Assembly (NCBI GenBank): GCA_023475105.1
Contig: JAMCWJ010000094.1
Location: 50,626 to 114,625 of the forward strand
DNA: 64,000 nt
Reading direction: 5' to 3'
Origin: Nitrospirota bacterium
GTDB taxonomy: Bacteria; Nitrospirota; Thermodesulfovibrionia; Thermodesulfovibrionales; UBA9159
Shown: positions 61,696-64,000 of the stretch, piece by piece
How positions within the stretch are numbered: the stretch's first letter is position 1
Layout: each line of letters begins with the position of its first letter
Translations under genes and position numbers: made by a program
The notes under the pieces: generated by a model
Told to the model about the DNA's origin: nothing
The model's database searches: none
What the model saw: only the letters and a program-made list of their open reading frames with translations

Positions 61696-63426
61696 TTATT
61701 TGACCGCCTTTAGTTTCTTCTCCCCCTTTTTTTCAGTCTCCTCGAACAGCATATGGTCTATGGGCGCGCCTGCAGGCACCATGGGGAAGACCTTTTCCTT
61801 CCAGTCGATCACGAAATCCATAAATACCGGTTTCTTCACCCTGAAGGCTTCTTTCAGTACCGGCTCGACCTCGGAGGGCTTCGTTGCCCGTAAACCGAGG
61901 GCCCCGTACGCACGGGCAACTTCGACGAAGTCAGGGGTCACATCGAGATGGCTGTATGAGTAGCGTTCGTTAAAGAAGAGCTCCTGCCATTGCCTCACCA
62001 TGCCGAGATACCGGTTGTTCAGGATCGCCACCTTCACCGGGAGCTTGTTCACAATCGCCGTGGCGAGTTCCTGGATATTCATCTGGATGCTCCCATCCCC
62101 CGCAATGTCGATCACAAGCTTCCCCGGGTGCGCAAGCTGCGCCCCGATGGCGGCGGGAAAACCATAGCCCATCGTCCCGAGTCCGCCCGAGGAGAGCCAC
62201 GTCCGCGGTTTGTCATACTTGTAAAACTGAGCTGCCCACATCTGGTTCTGCCCGACCTCGGTCGCAATGATGGCGTCGCCTTTTGTGAGCTCGTAAATCT
62301 TCTCGACGACAAACTGCGGCTTTATCACCTCGTCGCTCCAGGTGTACGTCATCGGCCTCTCGGCCTTCCACGCCTCCACCTGTTTGAGCCAGGCCTTTCT
62401 CACTTCTTCCCACTGCTCCTGGATCTCTTCCTTCAGGATCTTGTTCAGGACGGTCAGCACGCGCCTGACATCGCCGACGATCGGGATGTCGACTCTCACG
62501 TTCTTTCTGATCGAAGTCGGGTCGATATCGATATGGATGATCTTCGCATGAGGAGCAAAGGCGTCTATCTTTCCCGTGACCCTGTCGTCAAAGCGCATCC
62601 CTATGGCAATAAGCAGGTCCGAATCCTGCACGGTGCGGTTCGCGTAGTATGTTCCGTGCATGCCGAGCATGCCGAGGGAGAGGTCATGCGTGCCCGGGAA
62701 ACCGCCGAGACCCATGAGGGTCATCGCCACGGGGATACGGGTAAGCTCCGCGAATTCATGGAGCTCCTTCGCCGCCCCCGAACTGATCACCCCGCCCCCG
62801 GCTATGATCACGGGCTTCTTCGCCTTCGCGATGAGGTGGGCGGACTGGGTGATCATGTATTTGTTGCCTTCATAGGTCGGTTTGTAGCTCCGCACGTCGA
62901 TATGCGGCCAGTGGAACTCCGTTTTTGCGGTCGTCACGTCCTTGGGAAGGTCGATGAGGACCGGGCCGGGCCTTCCGGTTGTCGCGATATGGAAGGCCTC
63001 CCGGATAATCTTCGAGAGCTCATTCACGTCCTTCACGAGGTAATTGTACTTTGTACACGGCCTGGTTATCCCGACGATGTCGGCCTCCTGAAAGGCATCG
63101 TTACCGATAAGCATGGTAGGCACCTGCCCGGACAGAACCACGAGAGGGATCGAATCCATGCATGCCGTTGCGATACCCGTTACGGTATTCGTCGCCCCGG
63201 GGCCTGAGGTCACGAGGGCGACCCCGGCCTTCCCGGTCGCCCTGGCATAGCCGTCCGCCGCATGGATCGCTCCCTGTTCGTGTCTCGTCAGAATCAGCTG
63301 CACATCCTTGGTGTCGTACAAAGCGTCGAAAATATTCAGGACCACGCCGCCCGGGTAGCCGAAGATATGCTTCACCCCTTCCCTTCTCAGGGATTCGATA
63401 ATGATTTCAGACCCCGTCATCTTCAT
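61696..63426 (-). CDS. ilvB: acetolactate synthase large subunit
   Basis: 576 residues. [20 protein letters not shown], the catalytic-Glu region [60 protein letters not shown] and the TPP motif [20 protein letters not shown] are all present. It makes acetolactate or acetohydroxybutyrate for branched amino acids. Operon order here is ilvD-ilvB-ilvN. Confidence 0.96.
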   Translation of the reverse strand: MKMTGSEIIIESLRREGVKHIFGYPGGVVLNIFDALYDTKDVQLILTRHEQGAIHAADGYARATGKAGVALVTSGPGATNTVTGIATACMDSIPLVVLSGQVPTMLIGNDAFQEADIVGITRPCTKYNYLVKDVNELSKIIREAFHIATTGRPGPVLIDLPKDVTTAKTEFHWPHIDVRSYKPTYEGNKYMITQSAHLIAKAKKPVIIAGGGVISSGAAKELHEFAELTRIPVAMTLMGLGGFPGTHDLSLGMLGMHGTYYANRTVQDSDLLIAIGMRFDDRVTGKIDAFAPHAKIIHIDIDPTSIRKNVRVDIPIVGDVRRVLTVLNKILKEEIQEQWEEVRKAWLKQVEAWKAERPMTYTWSDEVIKPQFVVEKIYELTKGDAIIATEVGQNQMWAAQFYKYDKPRTWLSSGGLGTMGYGFPAAIGAQLAHPGKLVIDIAGDGSIQMNIQELATAIVNKLPVKVAILNNRYLGMVRQWQELFFNERYSYSHLDVTPDFVEVARAYGALGLRATKPSEVEPVLKEAFRVKKPVFMDFVIDWKEKVFPMVPAGAPIDHMLFEETEKKGEKKLKAVK

Positions 63427-63512
63427 GCCTGCAAGCTCCTTTAAGGTTTTACAATTCTACCAAAACAGCGGATAAAAGGAAATAAACTTTTCCCGCAGAG
63501 GTGGTCGGTTTC

Positions 63513-64000
63513 TCACTTCATCACCGCACCATTGCCCGCGGAACTGACGCCGCGCGCATATCGAGAAAGGTACCCTTTTCTTATCTTCGCCTTCGGAGGC
63601 TTCCACTGGGAGAGTCTTTTTCGTATCTCGTCATCCGGCACCATCAGGTCTATCCTTCTCTTCCGGATATCTATCCTGATCCTGTCGCCGTCCCGTATCA
63701 CCGCAATCACCCCGCCTTCCATCGCCTCCGGCGATATGTGTCCGATGCAAGGCCCCCTCGTGCCGCCTGAGAACCTGCCGTCGGTGATGAGGGCGACCGA
63801 TTCGCTCAGTCCCATTCCGGCAATCGTCGCGGTGGGGGAAAGCATCTCCCTCATACCCGGGCCGCCCTTCGGCCCCTCGTACCTGATCACCACGACATCG
63901 CCCGGTCGGATCTTCCCCGCGAGGATCGCCTCCATGCCCCCTTCCTCCGAGTCATACACCCTGGCTGCGCCCTCGAACTGCATCACGCCCTGACTCACCT
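63513..64000 (-). CDS. ilvD: dihydroxy-acid dehydratase, C-terminal part (cut by window edge)
   Basis: The last ~162 residues: [60 protein letters not shown] and [19 protein letters not shown] are IlvD/Edd motifs. IlvD dehydrates dihydroxy acids to 2-keto acids in isoleucine and valine synthesis with an Fe-S cluster; the pathway neighbours favour IlvD over Edd. The N-terminus lies beyond the window. Confidence 0.95.
   Translation of the reverse strand, partial: VSQGVMQFEGAARVYDSEEGGMEAILAGKIRPGDVVVIRYEGPKGGPGMREMLSPTATIAGMGLSESVALITDGRFSGGTRGPCIGHISPEAMEGGVIAVIRDGDRIRIDIRKRRIDLMVPDDEIRKRLSQWKPPKAKIRKGYLSRYARGVSSAGNGAVMK

Noticed and set aside
61990-63207. 405-codon plus-strand ORF over ilvB
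   Set aside because: Antisense shadow; ilvB is unambiguous.
1-64000. CRISPR array
   Set aside because: No series of regularly spaced direct repeats was seen; the repeats found are inverted or dispersed.

Overview
The window reads as chromosomal DNA of a Gram-negative bacterium of moderate-to-high GC. It encodes outer-membrane and lipoprotein-type genes, a Tat system, LolC/E, SecG and IHF. The gene set (NadA, SorAB-like sulfite oxidation, FmdB zinc ribbon, paired HEAT-repeat and HD-GYP proteins, an ihfA-merR-tRNA-Pro string) suggests a Nitrospirota or deltaproteobacterial-type lineage. That placement is inference from gene content, not a marker-gene result.

Layout. (A) 1-15,300 is accessory: a P-type ATPase, a universal stress protein, a small stress operon (49-aa membrane peptide, BON lipoprotein, frameshifted CsbD, eRF1-like protein), an AsmA protein, a phospholipase-D lipoprotein and an alpha-glucan cluster (GH57, TreY) flanked by fragments of a phosphorylase and a debranching enzyme. 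It ends with a YihY membrane protein and a VapBC pair with a readable promoter-operator. (B) 15,500-23,700 holds tRNA-Pro, merR and ihfA on the minus strand. Divergent to them run an outer-membrane protein, tatA, tatC, a small unknown, a HEAT-repeat protein, an HD-GYP protein and a priA whose ATPase motifs are lost. (C) 23,700-29,540 carries ribF, coaE, fmdB, a TIM-barrel protein, midA, nadA and a lytic transglycosylase. (D) 29,600-33,330 is a Tat-exported sulfite-oxidase-like operon with two c-type cytochromes, then a DUF488 protein and a cardiolipin-synthase-like protein. (E) 33,380-38,300 is a greA-pyrK-pyrD-DUF62 operon divergent from proS. (F) 38,200-43,450 is a disturbed stretch: two eroded membrane-protein genes, a RAYT-like transposase with inverted ends, rng, and a thioredoxin-like gene with an in-frame TGA where the first CxxC cysteine should be. 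(G) 43,450-59,640 is mostly housekeeping: lysS, lolC/E, a nicotinate phosphoribosyltransferase, dinB, rarA, pepF, rnhA, a U32 peptidase, pcm, secG, tpiA, a sulfotransferase and a flippase-like protein. It also holds an exported proteasome-like Ntn hydrolase. (H) 59,640-64,000 holds a small haem-copper-oxidase-like membrane protein behind a Crp/Fnr-type palindrome, then ilvD (partial), ilvB, ilvN and a Crp/Fnr regulator.

The most interesting items are the probable selenocysteine-containing thioredoxin-like protein (42,624-43,097, missed by the ORF track because of the TGA), the exported proteasome-like hydrolase (49,974-50,792), the PriA with lost helicase motifs, and a palindromic repeat family near the RAYT gene. 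Several gene fragments (phosphorylase/DUF389, debranching enzyme, SuhB, AEC transporter, DUF2269, CsbD) show active gene erosion.
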